Both the position numbers and the translations under genes were made by a program. The notes below the pieces were generated by a model. It saw nothing but the letters and a program-made list of their open reading frames with translations, ran no database searches and was not told the origin of the DNA. Of a DNA stretch of 64,000 nt, positions 1-10,600 are shown piece after piece. Each line of letters starts with the position of its first letter. Within the stretch, counting starts at the first letter, position 1. The stretch comes from Pseudanabaena sp. Salubria-1 (GTDB lineage: Bacteria > Cyanobacteriota > Cyanobacteriia > Pseudanabaenales > Pseudanabaenaceae), in NCBI GenBank assembly GCA_023336205.1, contig JALQCR010000005.1, positions 124,001-188,000 of the forward strand. The letters run 5' to 3'.

Positions 1-21
1 TGGATTAAAATTTTGGAGAAT

Positions 22-168
22 TACTTAACTACTTGTGCAAAATAAATTATCGAAACCCGTAAAGTTGTGCCCCTACGGGGCGCAACTTTACAAACCCAAA
101 CTCTTAGAGCTGCACCCCTGCGGGGCGCAGCTCTAAGAGTTTGGGTTTGTAATTAATTATGTACACAT
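22..168. repeat. Family B intergenic palindromic repeat, double-hairpin copy
   Basis: Two long hairpins follow each other: one with arms around GTAAAGTTGTGCCCC at about 56-92 and one with arms around CAAACCCAAACTCTTAGAGC at about 91-152. They are bracketed by TTGTGCAAAATAAATTA on the left and GTAATTAATTA on the right. The same brackets and hairpin type recur at 36.2-36.3 kb (inverted) and 50.68-50.78 kb, so this is a dispersed MITE- or REP-like family. No gene lies in 1-179. Confidence 0.7.
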
Positions 169-179
169 CTAAATTAACT

Positions 180-1702
180 GGACTTTAGACTAAAAAGAAG
201 AAAAGAAAGGCAGGAAGTGAATGTCACAAACTGCCAAAAGAGCAATGATCAATAAACCAAATTGACATTGACTACTATGATTTTCCAAAAATTACAAGAA
301 TTTCGCAAGTCGATATATGAATACCTAGGAACAGGAAAAGATGCAGTATTTGAATTAATGGATGCCGTCCTGACAAGTCCGAGCATTAGCTCGTATGTGA
401 GTCTGTCAATGAATCCATTATTTCGGCGAAAATGGTCAAGTATTTATGAGGGACTGCGCGATAGCCGACCAGCAAGAGGAAAGTTGATGAAACTAATGGT
501 GCAAGAGATCCCAACCGAAGAGCAACCTTGTCTGGCTGGAGATAATAGCGTGTGGTTGCGACCAGATGCGGAAACGCTGAAGGAAAGAGGATTCCATCAT
601 GGCAAAGACGAAAGTATCGGCGTAGGACAAAGCTACAGCACGTTGGCGTGGATTCCCGAAGCAAGTGGGAGTTGGGCGCTACCGATAAAACATGAGCGGA
701 TCACCAGTTTCGAGACTCCTGTGAGTAAAGCTGCCTTCCAACTCAAACAAGTCACAAAGCAGTTAAGCGTACGCCCCCTAGCTGTCTATGACCGAGGATA
801 TGGGAATGCAAGTTTTGTGAAAGCAACAGCGAATATTGAGGCGGATTTATTACTACGTTTGGCATCTAATCGCTGTGTTTGGGGAGTTCCGTCTGCCTAT
901 AGCGGTCGTGGTGCACCTTGTAAACATGGGCATAAATTCAAACTGAATGCCCCAGAAACTTGGGCTGGGGCAGCCACCACTATAGAAATTACAGACCCAA
1001 AAATAGGTCGGGTACGGGTAACTTATTGGCGTGACTTTCATTTCCGTACTTCTCCAGAAAGACCGATGCAGATTTTTAGAATTGAGGTGATTGAACCCTT
1101 GGGGCGCAACCGTAAGTTTCAGCCCATGTGGTTGGCTTGGTTGGGTAAAACTATGCCTGCTTTGGAAACTCTTTGGTTAAAATACTTGCGTCGCTTTGCC
1201 ATAGAGCATTGGTATCGTTTTGCCAAGCAACGGTTACATTGGACTCTGCCCCAGATTACCTCTACTCAGGCGGCTGAGCGTTGGAGTGCTTTGATGCCTT
1301 TAATGACTTGGCAACTTTGGTTCGCTCGTCTCGATTGTGTTGATGCTCCTTTACCTTGGCAGTCTCCTCAGGATAATCTTGCTCCTGGTCGTGTCGCTCA
1401 ATCATTTGCGGTAATTATTGCCGCGATTGGTACTCCTGCAATCCCTCCTAAACTACGCGGTAAATCGCCCGGACGCTCCTTAGGCGATCGCCTTCCTCCT
1501 CGTATTCGCTATCCGACTGTTAAAAAACACGCCTCAAAAAGAAAGAAAACTGAAAAGACTCCTGCGCCAACCCATCCAATTGCCATTTAGGTTCTGCTTC
1601 TCTTCTCAATTTTGAGCTGGATTTTGCTATTGCAAGCTCCTGCTCAATTTTCTCGTGTCTTTTGGTTCCTCTCTCATACCTGCCCATTAGTCCAAACTAA
1701 AG
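180..1702 (+). mobile_element. IS4-superfamily insertion sequence, copy 1 (1523 bp)
   Basis: Boundaries come from comparison with the second copy at 24343-25865, which is the same length. The insert is flanked by the 9 bp direct repeat AAATTAACT at 171-179 and 1703-1711, a clear target-site duplication. Ends are weakly inverted: GGACTTTAGAC on the left and, reversed, CTTTAGTTTGGAC on the right. It carries one transposase gene. It landed 15 bp upstream of the pdxA start codon, so pdxA is now cut off from its native upstream region. Confidence 0.9.
262..1590 (+). CDS. DDE transposase of the 1523 bp IS element, copy 1
   Basis: The 442-residue protein is identical to the copy at 24455-25783 apart from one residue near the C-terminus (Ala here, Pro there in the TEKTP(A/P)PTHP tail). 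The central part has the look of an RNase-H-fold DDE enzyme, with acidic residues in AVYDRGYGN and a later IEHWYRFAKQRL segment matching the C-terminal catalytic Glu region of IS4-type enzymes. The C-terminus is basic. It fills almost the whole element. The near identity of the copies points to recent transposition. I place it in the IS4 superfamily from its overall pattern; finer family placement is uncertain. Confidence 0.88.
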   Translation: MTLTTMIFQKLQEFRKSIYEYLGTGKDAVFELMDAVLTSPSISSYVSLSMNPLFRRKWSSIYEGLRDSRPARGKLMKLMVQEIPTEEQPCLAGDNSVWLRPDAETLKERGFHHGKDESIGVGQSYSTLAWIPEASGSWALPIKHERITSFETPVSKAAFQLKQVTKQLSVRPLAVYDRGYGNASFVKATANIEADLLLRLASNRCVWGVPSAYSGRGAPCKHGHKFKLNAPETWAGAATTIEITDPKIGRVRVTYWRDFHFRTSPERPMQIFRIEVIEPLGRNRKFQPMWLAWLGKTMPALETLWLKYLRRFAIEHWYRFAKQRLHWTLPQITSTQAAERWSALMPLMTWQLWFARLDCVDAPLPWQSPQDNLAPGRVAQSFAVIIAAIGTPAIPPKLRGKSPGRSLGDRLPPRIRYPTVKKHASKRKKTEKTPAPTHPIAI

Positions 1703-1717
1703 AAATTAACTGACTTA

Positions 1718-2800
1718 ATGAATATTCTGCGGAATCCTCACACAAGCTCTAGAGCAAAATCTCAATCCAATTCTAGAGCGCGAATAGCTCTCACTATAGG
1801 CGATCCCGCTGGAATTGGTACGGAAATCATTTTGAAATCTCTTGCCGATCGCACTTTACTAGCTCTAGATGCTGAGTTTACGGTGTTTGGCGATCAACGC
1901 TATCTCAGAGACACCTATGATTTGTTAAGAAATCATGGCAATCTTCTAATCGCCGATCCCAAGCGCCTAGAGATTGTTGATATCTGCACAAATGAGGAGA
2001 TTTCATTGGGAGTTGGCAATCGGGCTAGTGGGACGGCTAGTTTCGCTTATCTAGATAGCGCGATTACGTCAACTCTATCGGGAGATTTTGATGCGATCGT
2101 CACCGCCCCGATCGCTAAGTCAGCATGGAAACAAGCTGGACATGACTATGCAGGACAAACTGAGTTACTTGCTGAGCGTAGCCAAGTTGATGATTTTGGC
2201 ATGTTGTTTGTAGGCAAATCGCCCCATACAGAGTGGGTATTCAGGACTTTGCTAGCGACGGTGCATATTCCTTTGAGTGAAGTAACGACACAACTTACAC
2301 CAAAGTTAATTGAGCAAAAATTAGAGTTGTTACGCCGATCGCTGTTACAAGATTTTGGAATCACAAATCCACGAATCGCTATATCAGGAATTAATCCCCA
2401 TAGTGGCGAGCAGGGACAACTAGGACGCGAGGAGCGCGACTGGTTACAGCCTTTAATTGAGCGCTATCGTCAACAGCATCCCAACGTACAAATCACTAAT
2501 CCGATTCCACCAGACACCATGTGGATCAATCCAGCGAGAGCTTGGAATGATCGAGATCGGGTACAGCTTGGTCATGATGCCTATCTTGCGATGTATCACG
2601 ATCAAGGTTTAATTCCCGTGAAGCTTCTAGCTTTTGATCGGGCTGTAAATACGACGATTGGATTGCCCTTTGTGAGAACATCGCCCGATCATGGGACTGC
2701 CTTTGATATTGCTGGTAAGGGTATTGCCGATCCTGCCAGTACGATCAAGGCGATCGCCTTAGCCGTAGAACTCGTCAAAATACGTAGAGGCAATACATGA
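1718..2800 (+). CDS. pdxA: 4-hydroxythreonine-4-phosphate dehydrogenase
   Basis: This NAD-dependent cytosolic enzyme oxidises 4-phosphohydroxy-L-threonine in the DXP-dependent route to pyridoxal phosphate. The 360-residue protein has the PdxA hallmarks: [11 protein letters not shown] near residue 30, [15 protein letters not shown] near 228 and [15 protein letters not shown] near 294; the His in the last two are metal ligands in characterised enzymes. The first ligand region reads AGQTELLAE where the E. coli enzyme has GHTE, so one ligand appears substituted; I cannot tell whether this is normal for cyanobacteria. The first 20 residues are Ser/Arg-rich and unlike the core. An IS end lies 15 bp upstream, so expression may now depend on IS-borne sequence. 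A strong terminator follows. Confidence 0.93.
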   Translation: MNILRNPHTSSRAKSQSNSRARIALTIGDPAGIGTEIILKSLADRTLLALDAEFTVFGDQRYLRDTYDLLRNHGNLLIADPKRLEIVDICTNEEISLGVGNRASGTASFAYLDSAITSTLSGDFDAIVTAPIAKSAWKQAGHDYAGQTELLAERSQVDDFGMLFVGKSPHTEWVFRTLLATVHIPLSEVTTQLTPKLIEQKLELLRRSLLQDFGITNPRIAISGINPHSGEQGQLGREERDWLQPLIERYRQQHPNVQITNPIPPDTMWINPARAWNDRDRVQLGHDAYLAMYHDQGLIPVKLLAFDRAVNTTIGLPFVRTSPDHGTAFDIAGKGIADPASTIKAIALAVELVKIRRGNT

Positions 2801-2852
2801 ATTGCCTCTACGTATGAAAAAAATAGGCGGCGCATTGCGCCGTCTATTTTTT
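2782..2852. terminator. Tandem hairpins, bidirectional terminator between pdxA and rplI
   Basis: A first hairpin pairs GTAGAGGCAAT with ATTGCCTCTAC across the pdxA stop codon. A second has a GGCGGCGCA/TGCGCCGTC stem flanked by an A run on the left and a T run on the right (2816-2852), so it can end transcription from both convergent genes. Confidence 0.8.
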
Positions 2853-2857
2853 TAAGA

Positions 2858-3319
2858 TTATTCAGCAATAACTTGGATTTTGATGGTTGCTGTAACTTCA
2901 GCATGAAGCTTGATCGAAACATCAAAAGTACCTGTTTGATTAATTTCAGGAATCGTAATGTCGCGGTGATCGATTTCTAACATCGACTTCGCGGTAATCA
3001 ACTGAGCAACTTCGCGATCGGTCACAGTACCGAAAATTGCATTACCTTCGCCAACTTTTTTCTTGATAATAAAGCCGCCAATGGTTGAGAGTGCAGTCTT
3101 ACGGCTTTCTGCTTCTTGGCGAATTGCGATCAAACGTTGACGCTCAACTTCTTTGCGTCTTTCAACTTCTCTAACAACACCTGTGGTGGCACGAATAGCC
3201 ATACCTTGAGGTATGAGGAAATTTTGGGCATAACCAGGCGCTACAGATACTAAGTCGCCGAGTTTACCTAATTTTGTAACATTTTTGGTCAGCATGACCT
3301 GCAAATTACTCTTTGCCAT
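2858..3319 (-). CDS. rplI: 50S ribosomal protein L9
   Basis: L9 binds 23S rRNA at the base of the L1 stalk and restrains mRNA slippage. The 153-residue length is normal for bacterial L9. The N-terminal rRNA-binding domain shows VMLTKNVTKLGKLGDLVSVA and PGYAQNFLIPQGMA. A long basic helix follows (about residues 48-75), then the C-terminal domain with GNAIFGTVTDREVAQLI. It stands alone here, converging on pdxA with a shared terminator. The start has an ATG with no competing upstream start. Confidence 0.97.
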   Translation of the reverse strand: MAKSNLQVMLTKNVTKLGKLGDLVSVAPGYAQNFLIPQGMAIRATTGVVREVERRKEVERQRLIAIRQEAESRKTALSTIGGFIIKKKVGEGNAIFGTVTDREVAQLITAKSMLEIDHRDITIPEINQTGTFDVSIKLHAEVTATIKIQVIAE

Positions 3320-3530
3320 GTGCTTTTGACTCTTACTCGTTTAAAATATAGGTTGGGATCTATGAAAGTGTGCATTCAGCTCGCTTTCATAAATAGTTAT
3401 GAGAATTACTGATAGCTATGGTCAAACATCGAAGTTAGAACTAATATAGATACATTAGAATTTACGGTTTTAACCAGACTTTCTAGTATAGCGAAAAAAC
3501 TGGCTTTGTAGACTCTACAAAAAATTTACG

Positions 3531-4652
3531 ATGCAGCGTTGGCAGTTATCTAAAATCTCTGGGCAAATTTTGCCTCTTCTGTTCCTTTCTCTGGTAGCCG
3601 TGGGGTTGCCTAGTTGTACAGGTAATCAGCCTCCTAAACCTTTTAGTTCAGAGGCTTTACCCACAGAAGCGATCGCTGAAATCAGTGAAATTCGCAGCTA
3701 TCCAGTGCGAGTTAAGTACATTAATGCTACATCCTCCCGACCTGCAACTATTGGGGTGCCACTTAAGGTCAATGAAAGTGTCAGCACTGAGGATACCTCA
3801 ACTGCTCAAGTGACCTTACGCAGTGGTGCAATTATCAGAATTGGCGGAAAATCAACTTTAACCCTCAAGCCGCAAAACCAAGTTGAATTTACCTCTGGAC
3901 GCTTAGTCGCATGGGCTGCGAAAGATCTCAAATCTCCAGCCCAAGTCCAAACTCCGTTTGGCGAAATTTCCAGCAATGATGGCACTGTATATCTAGAAAT
4001 ACCTGAAAAAGCTTCTGAAGAGCGCCGAGTAATCGCTCTTGATGGCACGGTTACAGTTTTGCTAAAAAGTACATCAGAGATCGTCACCCTTGGCAAGGGG
4101 GAAGAAATTAGAGTCAAGGCTGACGGCAAAGCTTCTGCGCCAAAACGCCTTGACAAAGAAAGTATTGAAAAACGGATTGCCAATAACTCACTAATTTTTG
4201 GATTTAGCTCTCAGTTAGCTAGCTTGCCTCAAATCACCTCAGAATTTGGAGTCACAGCATCATTTAAAGAAGCGAAGACTATCGAGTTTCGCCGTTCTGA
4301 CTTGCCAAAGACTCCTGCAAACAATAACCCAAATAAAGTTACCGCTACTTCTGTCCCTGCTAATAGCGATCGCAATGATCGACGCGAAGATCCGCCTGAC
4401 AACAAGCAAAGAGACCAAACTGCCGCTAAGAATGATCCTCCAGCTACTCCAGAAGTAAAACCAACAACTCCACCTCCAGCGAACAATCCCCCAGAGCCAG
4501 TAAGAACAAACACGCCCGCTCCTACGCCTGTAAATACTACCGTGGCGACTCCTGTAGAACCACCCCAGCCCGCTCCTCTAGAGCCACCACCCCAGCCAGT
4601 TCAGCCTGAGATACCTGCCCCTGCGCCCGTAACTCCAGCCCCAAAACCATAA
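3531..4652 (+). CDS. FecR-domain lipoprotein with proline-rich tail
   Basis: The protein has 373 residues. The N-terminus is a signal peptide ending in the lipobox-like GLPSC near residue 29, suggesting an acylated envelope protein. A FecR-type domain spans roughly 75-190: VTLRSGAIIRIGGKSTL, a GRLVAWA strand, SNDGTVYLEI and ALDGTVTVLL. The last 130 residues are low-complexity, rich in Pro, Thr, Asn and Asp, probably an extended wall- or periplasm-spanning linker. Cyanobacterial FecR-domain proteins are common and usually uncharacterised; there is no adjacent TonB receptor or ECF sigma gene to suggest classical iron signalling. A hairpin terminator follows directly. Confidence 0.8.
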   Translation: MQRWQLSKISGQILPLLFLSLVAVGLPSCTGNQPPKPFSSEALPTEAIAEISEIRSYPVRVKYINATSSRPATIGVPLKVNESVSTEDTSTAQVTLRSGAIIRIGGKSTLTLKPQNQVEFTSGRLVAWAAKDLKSPAQVQTPFGEISSNDGTVYLEIPEKASEERRVIALDGTVTVLLKSTSEIVTLGKGEEIRVKADGKASAPKRLDKESIEKRIANNSLIFGFSSQLASLPQITSEFGVTASFKEAKTIEFRRSDLPKTPANNNPNKVTATSVPANSDRNDRREDPPDNKQRDQTAAKNDPPATPEVKPTTPPPANNPPEPVRTNTPAPTPVNTTVATPVEPPQPAPLEPPPQPVQPEIPAPAPVTPAPKP

Positions 4653-4655
4653 ACT

Positions 4656-4684
4656 AAAAACGGCGCGTTGCGCCGTTTTTGGTT
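4656..4684 (+). terminator. Rho-independent terminator after the FecR gene
   Basis: AAAAACGGCGC, loop GTT, GCGCCGTTTTT, followed by GG and TTT. It is the last clean feature before the error-rich stretch. Confidence 0.8.
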
Positions 4685-4828
4685 TAACCCAAAAGAGAAT
4701 GGGGGGGGGCACCCCCCCCCGGGGGGTTTTGGGGGGTTTAATTATTTAAAATTTTTTTTTTTTTTTTTTTAAAAAAAAAATTTTTGACGCTTAAAAGAGT
4801 CTAAATAGGGTGTAGTGAGGACATAAAG

Positions 4829-5860
4829 ATGTTGACAAATCAAAAGATATCTGGGGCGATCGCGAAAACTTTCTCTAAAATTTTCCCAAAAGTACTATTA
4901 GCAATAACGGTTAATGTAGCTAGTCTATGCGCTGTGAGCTATGGAGCCATTAATAACGCAGATGCGATTGAGCCTGACAGCCACAACCTAGGTAAACCCA
5001 AAAATATTCTTCTTGCGCGTAATCCATCATTAAGCCTAGATGGGCGAATTAGTTCAACCCTCGTAGATGAACAGGGTCGGCTATGGATTGGCACTTGGCA
5101 GGTTTAATGCAAGTGATCAAAGGTCTGGAAAAGCGATCGCCTCCCATATCTTTACAAATTCTACTATCACCGCGCCTTATTGAGAAGATAGTCGTGGTTA
5201 CTTCTGGGTTGGTACAACTTTTAAGACTTGTATCAAATCGATCTGACTCAGGCAAATTGAAAATATTGCAGATCCAACTATCTTCGAGTCAGTTCTGGGT
5301 TTAGCTATGGATCAGGCTGGCTTTATCTGGGTTGGCATGATCAAGGTATTCTCATCGGTCCTACAATGCCAAAACCTATATGCTTGAACTTCCTGATATT
5401 CCCGGAACAGCCCGCGAATGTAATGCAGATTGATAATGCTGGCAATATTTGGGTTGGCACATTAAATGGCTTGTTTAAACTTAATCCTAGGACAGCAAAA
5501 TCACGCAAGGATTCCCTATGTATCAGGTCAAATTGTCAAGCGATCGCGGTGGAGCCGTCAGGGAAAGATTTTAAGGCAGGAACGCCCCCGTAACGTGATT
5601 GAAATTAATCGAATACTAATAAAGCGATCTTTTGCATTAATTCTGTAACTGGACGCGATATTGTGGCTTTGGCAAGTAGTAAAAATGGTGAATTATGGAT
5701 AGGTAGCAGAGACGGTTTAGTGCTCCTTCTGCACCTACAATGGCGCAATTACATCGTCGATCTATAATTTGCCCAGCAGTTCAGTCATCAATTTACTGGT
5801 TCACAATCAACAGATCTGGGTTGGTACTGAGGATGGATTGGAAGATCAACAGTAATCTTA
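4829..5860 (+). pseudogene. Sensor-type beta-propeller protein, fragmented by frameshifts
   Basis: The first 93 codons are open: a hydrophobic signal-like segment (residues 20-40), then SLSLDGRISSTLVDEQGRLWIGT. Reading across frames gives repeated blades of the two-component-regulator propeller type: GRLWIGT, GYFWVGT-like, GFIWVGM, GNIWVGT followed by LNGLFKLNP, GELWIGSRDGL, and QIWVGTEDGL. At least five frame changes are needed. Such propellers form periplasmic ligand-sensing domains. No output domain can be joined to it with confidence. Whether the breaks are real or sequencing error cannot be told here; the surrounding noise favours error. Confidence 0.6.
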
Positions 5861-6124
5861 AAAATTCAGAAATACCAGCAGCGGCTGCTACGGTCATCTA
5901 CAAAATGCCTAGCAAGTAGAGATGGGCTTGGACTGTCAACCTCAAATAGAATTAGCATAGCTTCGCTATGCCCTCCTGTCAGTTTTGTATCAGCTATATT
6001 TAAGATCAGAAAAAAGCTATATAGCGGTTTGAAAATCATTAGGTTATGGGTAAGTTTAGACAATATTGTAACGCGATGTGTCTAAACTTCACTTTAACTG
6101 AGTTGTGGAGAAATAGTCGCAAAA
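5861..6124. other. Gap between two broken genes, nothing recognised
   Basis: The translations in six frames show no recognisable domain. A small palindrome (AGCATAGCTTCGCTATGC) sits near 5957. Sequence quality is doubtful. Confidence 0.4.
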
Positions 6125-8605
6125 GATGGATGTTTATTAGCAAAACTGTATGAAATCTTCACAGCCCAAATTTTGAATGTCGGAGGGACTAAGTTTTCGA
6201 TCCTTTACAATCGCCTCTTTACTAGGACTAATTATCCCACCAGCTTTTTTCGTATCAAACTTATTAGCAGAAACCATTCGGCGATCAACTTTTAAATCGA
6301 CTTCGCATTAATCGCGGATTACAGAAGCGATTACCGTATTTATCAAATATCTATTGATCACCTTAAGTAGGCGTGATCATTACACAAACGGCAGAAATTA
6401 ATCTCAGTTCATAGCTGTAATTGCTGGTGTAGTAGAATTGGACTCGGCTTTGGATTGCAAAATATTGCCAGTAACTGTTAGCGGACTAGTTTGCTATTCG
6501 GGCAAACAATCAAAGGTTGGCGATTATATCGAAGTGGAGAACTCAAAGGCACAATTGAAAAAATTTCCATTCGCTCCACAATTATTCGTACTGAAAGATG
6601 ACCTATTTTATTTGATTGTGCCAAATCAAGGTTTATCGAGGAGAACAATACTGTCCAGCTGGAGTTATACAGGACATACTTGCCGAATTCATCCTGTTAG
6701 TGTTGCTTACGATACAGATCTATTGGTGTTAACTGAAACCTTAACTGCGGCTCGGCATAGAACCTCGTGTGCTATCAACCCACCACACCAGAGTTTGGTT
6801 TAAAGCATTTGGGAAAGAATCGCGAGTTCGATCTATTGGTTTGGATTATTGATCCTGATGCCAACGAACCAATTCAGGTTCGATTAATTTTCGGATTGCC
6901 TATGAGTTTAGATCTAAAGGTATTAGAATTCCCTTTCCCCACTAGAGAGCTAATCCTGCAATCCTAAAGTACTTAGTCAAATTGCTGCAGAAATATCCGA
7001 AGACGAAAAAGAGAACCTTAGTGGTGCAGAAAAACCTTAAAGCGTTGACGCACATAGAATCTCATAATGGGACAGGAGATAGGGAAGGGGCAAAACATAG
7101 GATACTCAAGTTCTCAACAAAAGTTCTCATGCAAATGCCCCACCTCTATCTTCAACTACAACAACAAATAAATCCAATGGATTAAGCCAAAAGACAAACG
7201 ACATCTGCAGAAGGATTTTGCTGAGGCAGTAACCGCAATATTACAATCAGGAAGTGCAAGTCTGGGTCGTGGTTGCCCTATTTGAACCATCAGGACTGCA
7301 AAGCAAGGAGCCAAATGGAAAGAAGACTAAACTACTTTGTGCATAATCCGCATCAGCGCTGAAACATTCTATAACCCATTGCTGAAGCACTTTCTACAAG
7401 CATTTGCAGGAGCATGGTGGGCAGTTCTAGATACGAGTATGCTGTGGGATAAATTTTGTTTAATAGAAGTATGGCGGTTGGGGAGGACAGGTCGATTGGC
7501 CTTGCAAGTAGTGCTGGAACATCGCAGTGCCACAGTTGGCTTTGAGGATTATCGTCCAGTATTAGAACAATTACTCGCCTATTGCCACCGCAAGCACAGT
7601 GACCTTACTTGCCGACCGAGGTTTTGAACATGGGAATTAATCCGTTGGTTAAGCCGAAATCAATGGTCTTGGGCAATTCGAGCAAAGACCGATCTGCAAA
7701 TGACTCTAGCAAGGTTCAACCAGAGTGTGGAACAACTGATACCACCCTCCAGAGCAAGCTTATCTATTCCTAATGTTACGGTGCTGGGTGATATTAATTG
7801 TCCCACTTAGCTGCAACCCGTCCCAACCCAATGGCCTTCTAACAGTTTCATGGGCTGTCCTTACTGCTATTTCCCCATCATTACAGACCTTTGCTCTTTA
7901 TGGCAGACGTTTCGGTGGGATTGAACCTCATTTTAAGGATTACAAGTCTGCGGCTTTTGATATTATTAGCTCTCATCTCCGCGATGCTCAGGCTCTCACT
8001 TGTTTATTTATGCTTCTTGCCACAGCTGTGATTAACTTTGATTCTCAGTATCATGTTGGTGCGTTTGGAGACGAGGCTTGGATTGATTGGCATGACCACA
8101 GAGGCTTGAGTTTTCTGCAACTCGGTCTCCGTCATCTTCACAGTCTTCTTTACCAACAGAAACCACTTCCTCAATTAGGGCTTTTCCTAAAGTAACCCTC
8201 CTCCTGCCTGTGCTTCTATTGCCAAACGAAATGTTAGATTTTCGTATTGAATTTTCTCGTGTTACCACTGTCTCAGGATGAGACTCGCCTAAGATTTCAC
8301 CACTAAGGACTGAAGAACTTGTATACAAAATCTGCAAACTATAAAACAGACAAGCTCTAAACAGCTTCGGCTAATAATGAATTAGACACTGGCAGTCTGC
8401 GTGATTTATTACGAAAAATATCCTATTTTTGAAAGAAGTACAAGTAGAATATTTGCGTTAATTGCAGGGCTATCGTAAATATATTGACATTGAAGTGATT
8501 TGCCGTGTGATCCTAGTGAGAGTTCTACATTATTTTGTCTGGGGCGGTAGAAATTTTCTGAAAGGAATATTAATCAAGCGATCGCGACTTTAAGAGATGG
8601 AGCAG
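6125..8605 (+). pseudogene. MscS mechanosensitive channel with C-terminal cyclic-nucleotide-binding domain, IS-split and frameshifted
   Basis: Across frames, 6180-7016 reads as an MscS channel: membrane segments (SLLGLIIPPAFFVSNLL), the pore-helix region ending in LGFGLQNIAS-like text, then the beta domain SGLVLLFG, KVGDYIEVE, IVPN, and the C-terminal REFDLLVWI and FPTRELILQS. An IS4 element occupies 7017-8307. Past it, frames reassemble to SLRDLLRKISYF, DPSES, and LSGAVEIF, the pattern of a cNMP-binding domain with its GE(S)/R pocket degraded by indels. MscS-cNMP fusions are known in cyanobacteria (bCNG-type channels). The IS sits between the two domains. Numerous indels may be sequencing errors; the domain calls are from short motifs. 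Confidence 0.5.
7017..8307 (+). mobile_element. IS4-family element, 1.3 kb type, noisy copy
   Basis: The left end CTTAGTGGTGCAGAAAA matches the clean copies at 43853 and 54340. The body matches them throughout, and the right end is a damaged CACCACTAAG. The transposase frame is broken repeatedly by one- and two-base indels (for example an extra base in CTGCAGAAGGATTTT compared with CTGCAAGGATTT in the clean copy). No clean target duplication can be seen because the flanks are noisy. Confidence 0.8.
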
Positions 8606-8611
8606 CTGCTC

Positions 8612-9340
8612 CAACTGAGTACGCTGTCGTACTTGACGGATCAGCCAAGACGTACCCTTTTTACCGAGCCTGGTTAAAAAATGCGGCGTTGAACGGAACA
8701 GCCGTCGTGAACAATCCTTTCTGGTGGGCGCGGACGAAGAGTTTTTTCAATAACTGCATCGCAGAGAAGGTTGGAGTTGCAGTTCCAAAACTGTTCTTGC
8801 CGAGCAATCAACGCCCACCTGAAACCGAAACAGATGCTTCCGAAATTTGAGCTTCCCGCTCGCTTGGGAAGAAATGTTTGAGATACGTTGGGTGGCCTGC
8901 TTTCTTCAAACCATTCTCTGGTGGCAGCTGGAAAACGTGTTTAAGGTGAGAATCTCCATGAGTTTTCCACGGTTTGAAATCAAACAGGTCAGCTCACAAT
9001 GATGCTTCAGGAAAATATCAGCACGATGATTACTTCGATGCTATTGCCTTGGCGGAAGCCCATTCACGTGATGCGATATGCTCCCACAGGAACCACCATA
9101 GACGCTATGTTCAGAAGACGTTCCTATCGACGAGATCTACACAACCTGGTCGTGGATGGCGTTATCAAACTGAACCAGGCGCTTGGGTATGACTTTAACA
9201 CGGTTGAGTTTACCGTGCGAGTGGGATTGCTTACGCAATTGACTACGGCCCAGCACAGATGCGGACTATCTGATGTTGGCGAAAGAACTTCAGTGGATCG
9301 TCGAGAATCTGCAAACATACTTTATTGAAAGGCTCAGAAG
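8612..9340 (+). pseudogene. ATP-grasp ligase (RimK/glutathione-synthetase-like), frameshifted, probably foreign
   Basis: A first frame reads EYAVVLDGSAKTYPFYRAW, TAVVNNPFWW, FFNNCIAEKVGVAVPK and LPSNQ. Other frames continue GWPAFFKPFSGGSWKNVFKV, the GQL-MMLQENI adenine-binding stretch and LNQALGYDFNTVEFTVR, the Mg-binding NxxE-type strand of ATP-grasp enzymes. The family joins a carboxylate to an amine through an acyl-phosphate. It is the first gene of a cluster with a GCS2 ligase and an amidotransferase. Composition and lack of HIP1 sites separate it from the flanking cyanobacterial DNA. Frameshifts are probably sequencing errors. Confidence 0.55.
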
Positions 9341-9460
9341 CACGAAGAGGCAAGATGAATTTAACCAGGAGCCTTCATGCAAATTCCGTAGAGAAGGCAA
9401 TGGCGGCTGCGCCGACAGCAAACCAGCAACCCGCCGTAAGGTAGCGGCGAAGTGATCGCT

Positions 9461-10600
9461 ATGGCCGCCAAGAAAAAAGTGAATTTTTTTCTCCTAGGGA
9501 TTGAAGAAGAATTTCAAATTGTGGATCCGAACGATGGAGCTTCGGAGCCACATTAAAGTTCTCAGCGATGGAAGGTGAACTCCAGGAGAGCGTTCGGGCC
9601 GAAATGCGCAAATCGGTTGTCGAAACCGGGCTGGCATTGCCCTACGATCAAAGAAAGTTGCAAGGCAGGAGATCACCGATCTTCGAACTGGCCTGAGCAA
9701 GATCGCAAAGATGCGAGGTCACAGCCATTGCTGCCGCTGGAACTCACCCTTTTAGCCACTGGTTGGATCAAAGAAATCACCGTTCATAAGACGGTACGAG
9801 GCCTGGTTCAAAGAATTACAGGCTGTTGCTCGAAAGAACCTCATCTTTGGTCTGCACGTTCACGTTGGCTTTCCGGATCGTGAAATGCGATTCGTGATCA
9901 ATGCTGCAGATTACTTTATCCCTCACATCATGGCTGTGAACGCAGCTCGCGCCGTTTGGCTTGGCCAAGACACGGGTTGGGGAGTTACCAGGTTAAGGTT
10001 TTGAGATCCTTCGCGCACGGATCCGCACCACTTCCATTCCCATTCGGCGCCTAAAGACTATGTTACGTAAGTCAAAACCAACTGTTATCGACAATCGAAG
10101 ATTTGGTGGGATATACGCCTTCACCCGAACTGATACGATCGAGTTCCGCATGTGCGACGTGCAAATGCGCGTGGATGAAACCATTGCCATCACTGCGCTG
10201 TCAAGCCCGGTCGCAACGCTCTATCGATTTGAATCGCTCCGAACCTGACGTTCCGGGTTTACCGTCGCATGATGCTTGAGGAAAATCGTTTCCGAGCAGC
10301 TGGGTGGGACCGAAGGCAAGCTGATTGACTTCAGCAAACAGTGAAGTCCCCTACACGGAGCTTTTTGAGAACTTATTGACTTTGTTTCCGAGGAATCTGA
10401 GCGAGAAACTGGCTTTGGTGCGCAGATTACAAGGCTAAGGGATATCCTGAAAAATGGAACCGGGGGCGCAACGACAGCACGGAGTCTACGAAGAAACAAA
10501 GAGTTTCGAGAAGGTTGTTGAGTATATCGTTAGAGAAACTCACCATGGGCTTGGAATTGAACCACCCCTGGAACCAGAAGCACAGGCAGAAGTAAGGAAT
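9461..10600 (+). pseudogene. Carboxylate-amine ligase of the GCS2/YbdK family, frameshifted, probably foreign
   Basis: The start MAAKKKVNFF leads into LGIEEEFQIVDP, the hallmark of COG2170 ligases that use ATP to couple glutamate-like acids to amines. Across frames one can follow HPFSHWLD-like text near 9750, NLIFGLHVHVGFPD near 9835, a VFxWLGQDTGW-like stretch near 9955, IEFRMCDVQMRVDETIAI near 10140, MMLEENRFRA near 10270 and ETHHGL near 10535. The order and spacing match a full-length enzyme of about 370 residues. It follows the ATP-grasp gene and precedes an amidotransferase gene. Many indels interrupt the frame, most likely sequencing error. Confidence 0.6.

Noticed and set aside
386..664. 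Long open frames antisense to transposase and other genes (for example 386-664, 4229-4513, 52012-52275)
   Set aside because: They lie inside confident genes on the opposite strand, have no recognisable domains and are mirrored in both IS copies.
7337..8195. Two small ORFs after 7337 as independent genes
   Set aside because: They are frame fragments of the IS4 transposase in the noisy copy.
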